NCBI RefSeq assembly: GCF_023746555.1
Contig: NZ_CP098755.1
Coordinates: 1,020,001 to 1,084,000, forward strand
DNA from: Brevibacillus ruminantium
Lineage (GTDB): Bacteria; Bacillota; Bacilli; Brevibacillales; Brevibacillaceae
Length of the DNA stretch: 64,000 bases
Reading direction: 5' to 3'
Shown here: positions 35,184 to 44,637 of the stretch, in pieces
Position numbering within the stretch: position 1 is the stretch's first letter
How the letters are laid out: each line of letters starts with the position of its first letter
Made by a program: the position numbers and the translations under genes
The notes under the pieces: model-generated
Databases searched by the model: none
The model's input: the letters and a program-made list of their open reading frames with translations, nothing else
What the model was told of the DNA's origin: nothing

Positions 35184-35237
35184 TTGAGTGAAAACGAGAT
35201 CAGGAATGCGCCGATAGAACTTACCAAGAAAGAATAG
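35184..35237 (+). CDS. Possible 17-residue peptide
   Basis: TTG 35184 to TAG 35235-35237, with AAGGAGGT 11 bases upstream. The peptide is charged (MSENEIRNAPIELTKKE). It would be co-transcribed after the VanZ gene. The strong ribosome site is the only support; it may be chance. Confidence 0.25.
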   Translation: MSENEIRNAPIELTKKE

Positions 35238-35239
35238 GC

Positions 35240-35269
35240 TTTTCAGCCATCGATTAACTCTGCTATACT
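35240..35269 (+). promoter_or_regulatory. Promoter of the S1-domain gene
   Basis: TTTTCA (35240-35245), 18 bases, TATACT (35264-35269); about 60 bases of leader precede the ATG. Confidence 0.55.
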
Positions 35270-35336
35270 AATGTAATGAGGCTTCTGGTAGAGGTTCTCA
35301 CCATTTTTGGGAAATAATAAAAGGAGTGCAAACTGA

Positions 35337-35750
35337 ATGGCAGTACAAGTGGGAAGCATCATCGAGGGAAAAGTGACAGCGATTAAACCGTTTGGGATGT
35401 TCGTAGCAGTCAGCGAAACCGAGCAGGGGTTAGTCCACATTTCCCAAGTTGCGAACGGTTTTGTAAAGGATATCAACGAACACTTTTCCGTAGGGGATCA
35501 AGTCAAAGTAAAGGTCCTCTCCATTGATGATGCAGGCAAGATCTCGCTTTCTGTTCGCGCCGCACTACCTGCGCCGGAGCGTCCAGAACGTGAAGAGCGT
35601 CGTGGCGGTGGATATCGTGGAGGAGACCGCGGGGGCAACTCAAAAAGAGACAGCGGGGCTTCCTTCGAGGACAAATTGAAAAAATGGCTGAAGCACAGCG
35701 AAGAGAACCTCGCTACCATTAACAAAAAGAATGCAAAACGCGGCTACTAA
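35337..35750 (+). CDS. S1 RNA-binding domain protein (YabR/YugI type)
   Basis: 137 residues. An S1 domain covers 1-75 (VGSIIEGKVTAIKPFGMFVAV, GLVHISQVANGFVKDI, GKISLSVRA). An Arg/Gly-rich linker (ERRGGGYRGGDRGG) and a basic tail (FEDKLKKWLKHSEENL) follow. It resembles the general stress/ribosome-associated proteins YugI and YabR (CvfD group), which bind RNA or the 30S subunit. It is monocistronic with its own promoter and terminator. Confidence 0.9.
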   Translation: MAVQVGSIIEGKVTAIKPFGMFVAVSETEQGLVHISQVANGFVKDINEHFSVGDQVKVKVLSIDDAGKISLSVRAALPAPERPEREERRGGGYRGGDRGGNSKRDSGASFEDKLKKWLKHSEENLATINKKNAKRGY

Positions 35751-35771
35751 GCCTTGCCATAATGCAACGTG

Positions 35772-35802
35772 AAAAGGACGGGATATTTCCCGTTCTTTTT
35801 CT
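35772..35802 (+). terminator. Intrinsic terminator
   Basis: AAGGACGGGA, loop TAT, TTCCCGTTCTT, then TTTC; ends the S1 gene. Confidence 0.8.
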
Positions 35803-35914
35803 TATGCTTCTCGGACCCATCCGCTTGAAATGTCCCGAAAGAAGGGCGATCAGCTGCCAACCATTCGGTCACTTTCCTCCCTGACAGGACAGACGTACCA
35901 CAATCGTGATCAGG

Positions 35915-35954
35915 CAAGGAAAAGACCTTCCGCATAGGGAAGGTTTTTCCTTGC
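35915..35954. terminator. Bidirectional terminator
   Basis: CAAGGAAAA and CCTTCC pair with GGAAGG and TTTTTCCTTG. It lies 5 bases past the stop of the rhodanese gene and serves it on the minus strand. Confidence 0.75.
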
Positions 35955-35958
35955 GATC

Positions 35959-36378
35959 CTAGCCAATCAAAGGAGCGTTTTCGGCCAGGATTCCTTCTAC
36001 CGGATGGCCTTCCCGTCGCCAATATTCTATGCCGCCCAGCATCTCCTTGACACGATACCCGAGCGCCGCCAGCTTGGCTGCCCCTTTGGCCGCCCCGTTG
36101 CAGGCAGGGCTCCAGCAGTAGACGACAATGACTTTTGCCCGATCCAGAGTAGAAGTCGTGTCGGCGGAAATAGACGGATGGGGGAGAGAGACTGCGCCTG
36201 GAAGATGGCATTCCTGAAAAGCTTTTTCACTGCGCACATCGACCAACTGGAAGCCGTTCACCTCGTTTTGCAGGTCGTTCCAGACGTCGGAGACATCGGT
36301 TTCCACTGACAGCTTGGCGAGAAAGTGGCGCTCGGCCGTTTCGGGCGGAGCGGCAGAAATAGAGAGTACGTGAGACAT
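35959..36378 (-). CDS. Rhodanese-like domain protein
   Basis: 139 residues with one rhodanese domain: LVDVRSEKAFQECHLPGAVSLPH and the active-site loop VVYCWSPACNGA, whose Cys carries persulfide sulfur in the family. The longer loop (CWSPACN) differs from the common CxxGxR form, so the acceptor is unclear. ATG 36378 has AGGAGG 7 bases upstream. It is divergent from a LysR gene (112 bases). Confidence 0.88.
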   Translation of the reverse strand: MSHVLSISAAPPETAERHFLAKLSVETDVSDVWNDLQNEVNGFQLVDVRSEKAFQECHLPGAVSLPHPSISADTTSTLDRAKVIVVYCWSPACNGAAKGAAKLAALGYRVKEMLGGIEYWRREGHPVEGILAENAPLIG

Positions 36379-36490
36379 GGGACATCCTCCTTGTCGCTTG
36401 GGATGATCGTAGCTTATCATGGAATTTGGTATTATTGTTATCTATACATTTGGATGAAAAGCATCACAAATTTCGATGGGAGGTCATGCA

Positions 36491-37372
36491 ATGGAGCTGG
36501 TCTATCTGCAGACGTTTTGCGAAGTGGCCCGTTCAGGCAGCTTTACCCGCGCGGGGGAAGCGCTTGGATACGCCCAACCCAGTGTGACGGCGCAGATGCA
36601 GAAGCTGGAGCAGTCTTACGGGGCTCCGCTGTTTGAGCGGTTCGGCAGGAAGCTGAGGCTGACGCAAGCAGGGGAAGCCCTTTTGCCTTATGCCCTGGAG
36701 ATGATTCGGCTCTATGGGGAATCTAAGGATGTCGTGGGTAGACAGTCGAGCGGGCCGCTCTCGATCGGCACGATCGATACGCTTGCAGCCTATTTCCTCC
36801 CAGGCCACATCCAAACGTTTCGGCAGTCGTTTCCCGGCGTGGAGCTCGTCCTGCAGACAGGGAACGAAGCAGGAATCATGCAGCAGCTCAAAGATGGCCT
36901 CCTCGACGCCGGATTCATCTTCGATCGGTTGTGCACCGATGCCGAGCTGATCGCACATGTGATTCGCGAGGAAGAACTGGTTGTCGTCACGCCCCCCGAA
37001 CACCGCCTGAGCATAATGAAGACGGTTGCTGTCCATGATCTGGAGGGGGAGTCACTGATCGTGACGGAAGAAGGCTGTACGTATCGGGGCATGTTGGTGG
37101 ACATGCTCAAGGATACCGGCACCGCGTACCGGATTGCCTGCCAGTTCAGCAACCCGGAGGCGATCAAGCAATGCGTACGCTGCGGTTTGGGCGTGGCCTT
37201 GCTTCCGCGAATGGCAGTCGGCAGGGAAGTGGCAGGAGGGATGTTGTCCGCAGTGCCGTTTGCGGGAACCAGGCAGCCGTTTTTCATCCAGCTCGTTCAT
37301 CACAAAAAGAAATTGCTGTCGCGGCCTCTGCAGCATTTGATCGGGCAGGTCGCCAAAGCTGAAGGGGAGTGA
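36491..37372 (+). CDS. LysR-family transcriptional regulator
   Basis: 293 residues. Winged helix (LVYLQTFCEVARSGSFTRAG, AQPSVTAQMQKLEQ) and effector domain (GPLSIGTIDTLAAYFLPGHI onward). ATG 36491 has GGGAGG 7 bases upstream. It is followed after 4 bases by a hydrolase gene in the same direction and faces away from the rhodanese gene; either could be a target. Confidence 0.9.
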   Translation: MELVYLQTFCEVARSGSFTRAGEALGYAQPSVTAQMQKLEQSYGAPLFERFGRKLRLTQAGEALLPYALEMIRLYGESKDVVGRQSSGPLSIGTIDTLAAYFLPGHIQTFRQSFPGVELVLQTGNEAGIMQQLKDGLLDAGFIFDRLCTDAELIAHVIREEELVVVTPPEHRLSIMKTVAVHDLEGESLIVTEEGCTYRGMLVDMLKDTGTAYRIACQFSNPEAIKQCVRCGLGVALLPRMAVGREVAGGMLSAVPFAGTRQPFFIQLVHHKKKLLSRPLQHLIGQVAKAEGE

Positions 37373-37376
37373 TCAG

Positions 37377-38192
37377 GTGAAAGCAATCAGCAATGATGTG
37401 GAGCCTTTTTTGGAGATGGTCGCAGAGCCGTCTGTGGAACCGGGTATCCGCCTGTACACAGTCAGCTACGAAAGCCAGGGCCTGCTGGTCAAAGCGGCGC
37501 TTGCCGTACCGGAAGCGATGGCCCAGGATGACCGCCTGCCTGCCCTGTTGTACTGCCGCGGGGGCATCAAGGGTGTAGGAAAAGTACGCCCGGAGCGGAT
37601 CAGCCAAATGGCGGCGTTTGGCTATGTCGTGCTCGCTCCCCACTATCGCGGCAATGAAGGGGGCGAGGGCCGAGATGAATTTGGCGGCGCCGACCGCCAT
37701 GATGTCTTTGCTGCCTACGAGCTGCTTCGTTCCCTTTCTTTTGTGGACAGAAGGCGAATCAGTGTCTACGGTTTTTCGCGAGGGGGGATCATGGCGCTGC
37801 TGGCTGCGATCGAATGTGAGGGCCTGCATTCAGCCGTCGTCTGGGGAGGCGTCAGCGATCTGTTTCTGACCTATGAAGAACGAGTGGATTTGCGGAGAAT
37901 GCTCCGCCGCGTCGTCGGGCACCCGCGAAAACAGGAGGATGCGTACAAAGAGCGGTCTCCCGTGTTCCGCGCAGCAGAGGTGCGTTGCCCGGTACTGATC
38001 ATTCACGGTAGCGAGGATGAAAATGTAGGAGTGGAACACGCGAGACGTCTTGCGGACGCCCTGCAGGCAGCCGGCAAGCCTTATGAGCTGTGGCTGGCCG
38101 AGGGAGCCAGCCACTTGTTCAAAGGGGCGGAGATGGAGAGATACACCAGACAGATGTTTGAGTGGCTGGATGCCGTCCACTCCGATCAGTGA
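37377..38192 (+). CDS. Alpha/beta hydrolase, prolyl-oligopeptidase-like
   Basis: 271 residues. Nucleophile Ser in VYGFSRGG, Asp in HGSEDENV and His in EGASHLFKG form the triad, and YRGNEGGEGRDEFGG is the typical acylaminoacyl-peptidase family loop. Substrate unknown: a small ester or peptide is likely. GTG 37377 starts 4 bases after the LysR stop, so it is probably co-transcribed. The last 7 bases overlap the converging kinase gene. Confidence 0.85.
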   Translation: MKAISNDVEPFLEMVAEPSVEPGIRLYTVSYESQGLLVKAALAVPEAMAQDDRLPALLYCRGGIKGVGKVRPERISQMAAFGYVVLAPHYRGNEGGEGRDEFGGADRHDVFAAYELLRSLSFVDRRRISVYGFSRGGIMALLAAIECEGLHSAVVWGGVSDLFLTYEERVDLRRMLRRVVGHPRKQEDAYKERSPVFRAAEVRCPVLIIHGSEDENVGVEHARRLADALQAAGKPYELWLAEGASHLFKGAEMERYTRQMFEWLDAVHSDQ

Positions 38193-40009
38193 CGCTGTGG
38201 ACGGAGGGGCAGTGTGATCACGATTTCGGTCCCTTCGCCAAGCTGGCTGAAGATCTGCATACTTCCGCCGTGGTTCTCTACCATCCGGCGGGAGATCGGC
38301 AAGCCCAGACCCGTTCCATCCTCTTTCAACGAGAAGAAAGGATCAAAGATTTTCACCAGATGCTCAGACGGGATACCGCTTCCGCTGTCGCGAACATGAA
38401 TGCGTACCGATGAATCCACGACTTCGCTCTGAATCTGCAGCTCTCCCCCGTCTCCCATCGCCTCGATACTGTTTTTCATCAGGTTGAGCATGATTTGCTT
38501 GAGCTGCTCGACGTCTACTTCCAGCTTGGTGTTTTTATCTGAAAGATCGAGAATCTCGATTCCATGCAGGGCCGCTTCTCCCTTCATCAAGGGCAGAATC
38601 GAGTCGAGCACTTCTGAGAGCGAGGTTTCCCGGTAGTTGGGCTCGGAAGGCTTGGAGAGCATCAACAGCTCGGTCACAATCCGGTTGACCCGCTCGATCT
38701 CCACCAGAATCAAGGGGAGATAGTGGCGGTCCTTCTCTTCTTCTGGGAGCCGCTGCTCAAGCAACTGGATAAACCCGTAAATGACAGTCAGCGGATTTCG
38801 GATCTCGTGTGCCGCACCTGCTGCCAGTTGTCCGACCATCGCCAATTTTTCCGATTGGTGCAAATACTCCTGCACGCGCTCTTGCTCGGTGATATCGGAG
38901 AAAGCGACCATCCAGCCTGCTTCCTGATCGTACTGATTGCGCAGCGGTACATAGGATACGAGGGCGATAAAGCTGCTGCCATCCTCCCGATAGAGCGTGA
39001 TTTTCCTGTTTTCAAACCACGGCGTTTGTTCCCCGGGACGGCCGACCCACAGATCAGGTTCTTTGGTGACCGGAAAGTTGCAGTCATCAAACCGGACCAA
39101 CTCTTTGGCCTTTTGGTTAATGTGTACCCATTCAGAGTGAAAGTGACGGGTAATGACGCCGACAGGCAGAGAGTTCAGAATCTGCTCCCGCACATTTTTC
39201 TCTTCTTCCAGCACCAGTCGCTGTGCCTGATCCTGCTGAAAGAGCTGGGCAATGTTGGTCGACATTTTGTTGAATTCTACCGCCAGCTCATGAAATTCAT
39301 CTTTTGTATTGTAGATAATCTGCTGTCCAAAGGTACCTTTCGAGACCTCGCGAACCTGAAGGATTAGCGACTGAATCGGCCGCAGCAGCTCTTTGCGGAA
39401 ATAGAAGGTGCAAAAAAGCCCGAACAGGATCGAAGCGACGGAGACACTGTAGGTCAGGATCAACGAGACCTTCAGCGAGTCGTTGGTTCGCTGGAATTCC
39501 TTGTTGGTTTGGTATTCGAGCTGATTGAGCGAGTAATTCAAGTGACGTTCCAGTTGTTTGATGCGGGGCTGGACATCGTTTTCCAGCACATAGCTGACAG
39601 CCGTTACATTATTGGCCTGCAGCAACGGATTGATTTTGTTGAGAAAGATGAAATCAAGCTGACGGATCAATTCGATCACGGTCAACAATTCACTGTTTTC
39701 ATCTGTATTGGGAATGTTGGAAAAACGACTCGTGTTGATCAGATTGGTATAGTACTGATCCAGAAAAGTAGCTTCCCGCGTCAAGGTGTACATATTCAGC
39801 GCAAAGGTTTTCAGGTAGAGCTGGTTTTTCACATCCAACAGGGCGCTGGCCTGCGGCAGTACGTTTTGCGTCAAGTGCATCTCATCGGCAGTTACCTTGG
39901 TCATCTGAAAGCTGAATAACGTGGTGACACAACCGATAAGCAGCATCATGACCAGATAGCTGAGCATGATTTTCTTCTGAAAGCCAAGGCTGCGAAACGG
40001 AGACATCAT
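38186..40009 (-). CDS. Membrane sensor histidine kinase (HAMP-PAS-HisKA-HATPase)
   Basis: 607 residues. Membrane helix 1 (about 15-38) and helix 2 (about 190-212) flank a four-helix-bundle-like outside domain. A HAMP linker, a PAS domain (about 285-390, VGVITRHFHSEWVHINQ), HisKA (GAAHEIRNPLTVIYGF) and HATPase_c (DSGSGI, GTGLGLPIS) follow. Start ATG 40009 or the next ATG 40006; GGAGG lies just upstream. It is 17 bases behind the BMP-like protein, so they form one unit. No response regulator follows; the lone receiver at 41592 is the nearest. Confidence 0.9.
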   Translation of the reverse strand: MMSPFRSLGFQKKIMLSYLVMMLLIGCVTTLFSFQMTKVTADEMHLTQNVLPQASALLDVKNQLYLKTFALNMYTLTREATFLDQYYTNLINTSRFSNIPNTDENSELLTVIELIRQLDFIFLNKINPLLQANNVTAVSYVLENDVQPRIKQLERHLNYSLNQLEYQTNKEFQRTNDSLKVSLILTYSVSVASILFGLFCTFYFRKELLRPIQSLILQVREVSKGTFGQQIIYNTKDEFHELAVEFNKMSTNIAQLFQQDQAQRLVLEEEKNVREQILNSLPVGVITRHFHSEWVHINQKAKELVRFDDCNFPVTKEPDLWVGRPGEQTPWFENRKITLYREDGSSFIALVSYVPLRNQYDQEAGWMVAFSDITEQERVQEYLHQSEKLAMVGQLAAGAAHEIRNPLTVIYGFIQLLEQRLPEEEKDRHYLPLILVEIERVNRIVTELLMLSKPSEPNYRETSLSEVLDSILPLMKGEAALHGIEILDLSDKNTKLEVDVEQLKQIMLNLMKNSIEAMGDGGELQIQSEVVDSSVRIHVRDSGSGIPSEHLVKIFDPFFSLKEDGTGLGLPISRRMVENHGGSMQIFSQLGEGTEIVITLPLRPQRH

Positions 40010-40026
40010 TTCTATCCTCCAAATAT

Positions 40027-41019
40027 TTAACGATGGTTGATTAGACGGTTCAAATCCCGTGCTAAAGCTTCGCGCACTTCCTGTGGTACCATGGGGCCAT
40101 AAGAACTCAGGCGGTTTACTCCTTCTTTTAGTCCGTAGGTCACGGTACCAGAAGGCAAGGACCCTGCAATAAATTCGGACAGGATCATTCGGTAGCATTG
40201 CTGCACGTCCTGAATCATGGACGCGAGAACGTGATTGGGTGCGATATAGCGCTGGTCGGCGATGTAGCCGATCGCATAGACATCCGCTCTCTGGGCTTCG
40301 GTAATGACCGGCAGATTCAGGCTGTCCCCCGTCGTGTACAACACGTCCACCCCTTTGGAGATGATTTCCTTCGCAGCCTCCGTGGCGCCTTTGATGTCAT
40401 TGAAGTCTTGGACCTTTCCCACCAAGACCTCAATCTTTGGTGAAGTATCCTTGACCCCTTTGGTAAAACCGTTCAACTGATCGTATTCTGTGGGCTTGTC
40501 TGCGATAATGTAGCCGACCTTTCTTGAGCGGGACATATGTGCGGCCAACCGTCCTACGAGATATCCCGCAGGATACATGTCGTATCGTATGGTGGTCTGG
40601 TTGATATGAGGGGCTTCGCCATTAAAGGAGACAAATCGCGTCTCCGGGTAGTACGGAGCGATCTCGGAAAAGGGATGGGAGAAAATGACGCCGTGGCCAA
40701 AGATCAAGTCGTATCCGCTAGAGGCGAAATCCTTGGCAACACTGGTAATTTGGTTCGGATTAATATTGCTGGCCACTTCCAGTGAGAACCCGTATTTTTT
40801 TTGCAAATCCAGCAAGCTCTCCAAAGCGCTGCTGTTCCATCCCTGGTCATAGGTAGGCCCTTCCAGCATCAGAACGATGCGCAATTGACGCACGGGCATA
40901 TCCGTTTCTTCCATCTGTTGCAGATGCTGCATGCTGGTAAGAAACTGGCTCGTATTCAAAACGAGCAGAGCGACGACGAGGCATGCAAACAAGACAGGAA
41001 ACGGTTGGAGCTTGGGCAT
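40027..41019 (-). CDS. Membrane-anchored BMP-family protein (Med-like)
   Basis: 330 residues. One N-terminal membrane anchor (LFACLVVALLVLNTSQFL) and a BMP/PnrA-type binding domain (about 45-315): VLMLEGPTYDQGWNSSA, FGHGVIFSHPF, FVSFNGEAPHINQTT and YTTGDSLNLPVI. The family usually binds nucleosides for ABC uptake; anchored forms include B. subtilis Med, which affects competence. Being first in a unit with a kinase suggests it senses a ligand outside the cell and passes the signal to the kinase. That link is an inference. Confidence 0.82.
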   Translation of the reverse strand: MPKLQPFPVLFACLVVALLVLNTSQFLTSMQHLQQMEETDMPVRQLRIVLMLEGPTYDQGWNSSALESLLDLQKKYGFSLEVASNINPNQITSVAKDFASSGYDLIFGHGVIFSHPFSEIAPYYPETRFVSFNGEAPHINQTTIRYDMYPAGYLVGRLAAHMSRSRKVGYIIADKPTEYDQLNGFTKGVKDTSPKIEVLVGKVQDFNDIKGATEAAKEIISKGVDVLYTTGDSLNLPVITEAQRADVYAIGYIADQRYIAPNHVLASMIQDVQQCYRMILSEFIAGSLPSGTVTYGLKEGVNRLSSYGPMVPQEVREALARDLNRLINHR

Positions 41020-41300
41020 GACGGTCTCCTCTCGAACAACTTAGCGTAATTGAACAAATTTCTACAAAATAAGACAAAATCCTCCCTCCAAAAAAAGAGG
41101 AGGCCGATGTGACTACGGTGCAGGCTCTATTATAAAGCAGAAAGTCACAAAGGGAAAACGGCTGCCCTTGCATGCAGGTCACTCAAGTTTTCGACAACCG
41201 CCCAAGATGGCCAGAGAGCGTCCTGATTCGTCTGGAAAAAGAATGGGCGCACCAGAGTCGGGGCAAGATAACCCCGATGTCAAAATCAGGAGGTGGAACG

Positions 41301-41462
41301 GTGGAAAAAGATCTGATTGAAATTCCTCCCATCAATATCCCGGATGAGATCAGGCAGGTGGAGCTGCCCGAAATCGGGGAAACAACCCCTCACCCCAAAC
41401 CGGATAGTCCTGCAGTCCACACGGAAAAGCCTGCTCCATCCATTGGCTTTCTCGAGGAATAG
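41301..41462 (+). CDS. Small Pro/Glu-rich protein of unknown function
   Basis: 53 residues. GTG 41301 has a perfect AGGAGG (7 bases upstream). The peptide is rich in Pro, Ile and Glu (EIPPINIPDEIRQVELPEI) and has no membrane segment or Cys. I do not recognise it. It lies 129 bases before the receiver gene on the same strand and may share its transcript. Confidence 0.5.
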   Translation: MEKDLIEIPPINIPDEIRQVELPEIGETTPHPKPDSPAVHTEKPAPSIGFLEE

Positions 41463-41591
41463 AGCCGGCCAAACAGCAAAAGCAGGCAAACTGTCGTTTC
41501 GACAAAATAACAGATATTCTCTCGTGGACAAGTTTCACGTTTTCTGTAAGAGTTAAAGGGTGAATGTGAAACTGTTCAGGGGGGAAACTAC

Positions 41592-41945
41592 GTGGCCCGT
41601 TTGTTGATTGTAGACGATGCGGCGTTTATGAGGAGAATGCTGGCCGACATGGTTGCCGGAAAACATGAGGTATGCGGAGAGGCAACGACAGGACGGGAGG
41701 CCATCGAAAGATACAAGGAACTGCGGCCCGACATCGTCACGATGGACATCACCATGCCCGAAATGCAGGGGATTGATGCGATGCGCGAGATACTTGCGAT
41801 TGACGAGGAGGCCAAGGTTCTGATCTGTTCGGCGATCGGCCACCGGCAAAAGGTGTTGGAAGCGATGAAACACGGCGCACGGGATTTCGTGGTCAAACCC
41901 TTTCAAAAGGAACAAATTCTGGACGCAATTTCACGACTGGTGTGA
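41592..41945 (+). CDS. Single-domain response regulator (CheY-like)
   Basis: 117 residues, a bare receiver: acidic pair D8/D9, phospho-acceptor D52 (IVTMDITMPEMQG), Ser in LICSAIG and Lys in FVVKPF. The sequence is closest in feel to CheY of Firmicutes. No flagellar genes are near. GTG 41592 follows GGGGGG. It could take phosphate from the kinase at 38186, which lacks its own regulator. Confidence 0.92.
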   Translation: MARLLIVDDAAFMRRMLADMVAGKHEVCGEATTGREAIERYKELRPDIVTMDITMPEMQGIDAMREILAIDEEAKVLICSAIGHRQKVLEAMKHGARDFVVKPFQKEQILDAISRLV

Positions 41946-41956
41946 GGAGAGCTAGA

Positions 41957-41990
41957 AGCTGCCTTCGACGGAAAAAGGCGGCTCTTTTTT
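41957..41990 (+). terminator. Intrinsic terminator
   Basis: AGCTGCCTT and AAGGCGGCT pair and are followed by TTTTTT. Confidence 0.8.
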
Positions 41991-42069
41991 ATTTGCTTTT
42001 TATGAAGCATGGGCGTCTTTCCGGTATAATAGAGGAATAGCCTCACACGAGTGATAAGAGGGTGGAGCT

Positions 42070-43305
42070 GTGTCCAATCAACTGAACTTTTTTCAAAACT
42101 ATCAGCATGCGGATATTGATGAACTGGCCGACGTGATTGGGGAGCTTTTGCAGAACCCGATTACCATCGAGGACTCCGACCACAAGCTGATCGCCTACAG
42201 CTCACACAGCGAAAGTACCGACCAGGCCCGATCGTCGACGATCATGAGTCGGCGGGTGCCCGAAAAGGTGCTGACCCGGCTGTGGAAGGATGGCGTTTTT
42301 CAGGAATTGCTGACAAAAGAGGAGCCGGTTCATATTCCTGCCAAGGATGAGGTTGGGCTGGGCAAGCGAGTAGCGATCGCCATCCGCAAGGGAAATGATG
42401 TACTCGGCTACATCTGGGCGATTGAGGTGAACCGCCCCATTACCGAAGCGGATGATGAAATCTTGCGCCAGGCGGCACGCGCTGCTGTTTCCCGTCTGAT
42501 TCAGAGGCAGGGAAAGCGCAAGGCGGAGGAACAACGGCGAAAAGAGTTTTTATGGGAGCTGTTGTTGGGCAATCACTCAAGCGATACCCTGATCCGTCAA
42601 AAAGCAGAGAGTCTGCAAATGCAGCTGTATGCACCGTATCTGATCTGTGTGATGGAGGCTGCCGGGACGAGACTGGAGCAGTACCTCTATCCGCTGCTGA
42701 TGCGGGACAAGATGCTTTGGGTTGTGGATGGCAACCAAATCATCCTGTTGGTCGGCCATACAGGAACAGGCAAAAAGCAGGAGGAGCTGCTGGGACGAAA
42801 GATGGAGCAGTTTCTCGCCGATTCGCTTGGCAAGCTGGAATCACATGAACGGCAGGGCCCGGTCACAGCCGGTTACGGACGCAGCTACAAGGCGTATGCC
42901 GACATTGTGAAAAGCTACCAAGAGGCACTGCATGCACTCAAGATCAAGCGGCTGTTTCCGCGCGAGACTGAGGGCTTGCACGGATTTCACGAACTGGGAA
43001 TCTACCGCTACCTGATCAAGCTGAAACAGTGGGATGAGGAACAGGGTTACGAAAATGAGAGATTGGCAAGGCTAAAGCGCTATGATGCAGAAAATCAAAC
43101 AGCGATGACCGAAACGCTGGAAGCCTATCTGGATACGGCCGGAAAAGTAAACGTAACTGCCAATCGGCTGCACATCCATATCAATACACTCAGCTATCGA
43201 CTCAAGCGAATTGAGGAAATCATGCAGGTCGATCTGGAAGATATGAATCAACGGGTGGCTCTTTATCTCGAGTTGAAGCTGGATAAACTAAATGACGAAC
43301 GCTAG
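42070..43305 (+). CDS. adeR: PucR/CdaR-family activator of alanine dehydrogenase
   Basis: 411 residues. An N-terminal sensing domain (about 15-145), a middle GGDEF-like CdaR region and a C-terminal PucR helix-turn-helix (VNVTANRLHIHINTLSYRLKRIEEIM). Its position directly before ald matches B. subtilis AdeR, which activates ald in response to alanine. GTG 42070 is preceded by GGTGGAG. A TATAAT stands at 42025-42030. A 128-base gap separates it from ald. Confidence 0.85.
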   Translation: MSNQLNFFQNYQHADIDELADVIGELLQNPITIEDSDHKLIAYSSHSESTDQARSSTIMSRRVPEKVLTRLWKDGVFQELLTKEEPVHIPAKDEVGLGKRVAIAIRKGNDVLGYIWAIEVNRPITEADDEILRQAARAAVSRLIQRQGKRKAEEQRRKEFLWELLLGNHSSDTLIRQKAESLQMQLYAPYLICVMEAAGTRLEQYLYPLLMRDKMLWVVDGNQIILLVGHTGTGKKQEELLGRKMEQFLADSLGKLESHERQGPVTAGYGRSYKAYADIVKSYQEALHALKIKRLFPRETEGLHGFHELGIYRYLIKLKQWDEEQGYENERLARLKRYDAENQTAMTETLEAYLDTAGKVNVTANRLHIHINTLSYRLKRIEEIMQVDLEDMNQRVALYLELKLDKLNDER

Positions 43306-43433
43306 TTCTTTGTGGATTTTCACAAATAGTAGGAAGGCAAGATTAAGGGAATCCCCAAGGAAAGTCAGTCTAAAATCGCTGTACAATGAAGATAATCTCG
43401 TTATTTGGCATTTGCAAAAGGAGGACTTATACA

Positions 43434-44558
43434 ATGATTGTAGGGATTCCCAAAGAGATTAAGAACAATGAAAATCGCGTAGCCATCACACCAGCAGGTG
43501 TAGCGGCACTGGTGCAAAATGGACATTCTGTCCGGATCGAAAACAGCGCAGGTCTTGGCAGCGGTTTCACCAATGAAGATTACACGGCAGTAGGTGCCGA
43601 AATCGTCGCTACCGCAGCAGAAGCATGGGCAGCCGACATGGTGATGAAAGTAAAGGAACCGCTTCCAAATGAATATGGCTTTTTCCGTGAAGGACAAATC
43701 CTGTTCACGTATCTCCACCTCGCCCCTGAGCCGGAATTGACTCGTGCGCTGGTTGAGAAGAAAGTGGTTGCCATCGCATACGAAACGATTCAATTGGACA
43801 ACGGCGCATTGCCGCTTCTGATGCCAATGTCAGAAGTCGCAGGACGCATGTCCGTACAAATCGGCGCACAGTTTCTGGAAAAGCCATACGGCGGAAAAGG
43901 CGTACTCCTCGGCGGCGTTCCTGGTGTGCCAAAAGGTGAAGTGGTGGTCATCGGCGGCGGAATCGTCGGTACCAACGCAGCGAAAATGGCAGTGGGCCTC
44001 GGTGCCAATGTCACCATCATTGATGTAAACGCTGATCGCCTTCGTCAACTGGATGACCTGTTCCAGGGCCGTGTGCAAACATTGATGTCCAACTCCTTTA
44101 ACATTGCAAATGCCGTGAAAAAAGCAGACCTTCTGGTTGGCGCAGTATTGATCCCGGGTGCTCGCGCGCCGCGTCTGGTTACCGAAGACATGGTCAAAAC
44201 CATGGCTCCAGGTTCCGTCATCGTCGACGTAGCCATCGACCAAGGCGGTTCGATCGAGACCTGTGACCGCATCTCTACCCATGACAATCCGACCTATGAA
44301 AGACACGGGGTCATCCACTACTCCGTGGCCAATATGCCGGGGGCAGTTGCCCGCACGTCTACGCTGGCCTTGACAAACGTAACCGTACCATATGCGGTTC
44401 AACTGGCCAATAAAGGCTACCGTCAAGCGATCCTGGATAACCGTCCGTTGTCCAAAGGCGTAAACGTCATTGATGGAAAAGTGACGTACAAGGCAGTGGC
44501 GGAAGCACATAACCTGCCCTATGTGGCACTCGATGAAGTTTTGATGGTGAAAAACTAA
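43434..44558 (+). CDS. ald: Alanine dehydrogenase
   Basis: 374 residues. Substrate and catalytic residues are in [13 protein letters not shown] (His) and VDVAIDQGG (Asp); the NAD fold is [21 protein letters not shown]. It converts L-alanine to pyruvate and ammonium with NAD, needed for alanine use and in sporulation. ATG 43434 has AAAGGAGG upstream. A TACAAT (43382-43387) has no usable -35, as expected for a promoter that needs an activator such as AdeR. Confidence 0.96.
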   Translation: MIVGIPKEIKNNENRVAITPAGVAALVQNGHSVRIENSAGLGSGFTNEDYTAVGAEIVATAAEAWAADMVMKVKEPLPNEYGFFREGQILFTYLHLAPEPELTRALVEKKVVAIAYETIQLDNGALPLLMPMSEVAGRMSVQIGAQFLEKPYGGKGVLLGGVPGVPKGEVVVIGGGIVGTNAAKMAVGLGANVTIIDVNADRLRQLDDLFQGRVQTLMSNSFNIANAVKKADLLVGAVLIPGARAPRLVTEDMVKTMAPGSVIVDVAIDQGGSIETCDRISTHDNPTYERHGVIHYSVANMPGAVARTSTLALTNVTVPYAVQLANKGYRQAILDNRPLSKGVNVIDGKVTYKAVAEAHNLPYVALDEVLMVKN

Positions 44559-44599
44559 GCCATTCTTTTGTAAAGTCGACAATCATACATTTACAGATC

Positions 44600-44637
44600 A
44601 ACTGCCTGCCCTGCTGAATCGGGGCAGGCAGTTATTT
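44600..44637 (+). terminator. Intrinsic terminator after ald
   Basis: AACTGCCTGCCC pairs with GGGGCAGGCAGTT, followed by ATTTATAT. Confidence 0.85.
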
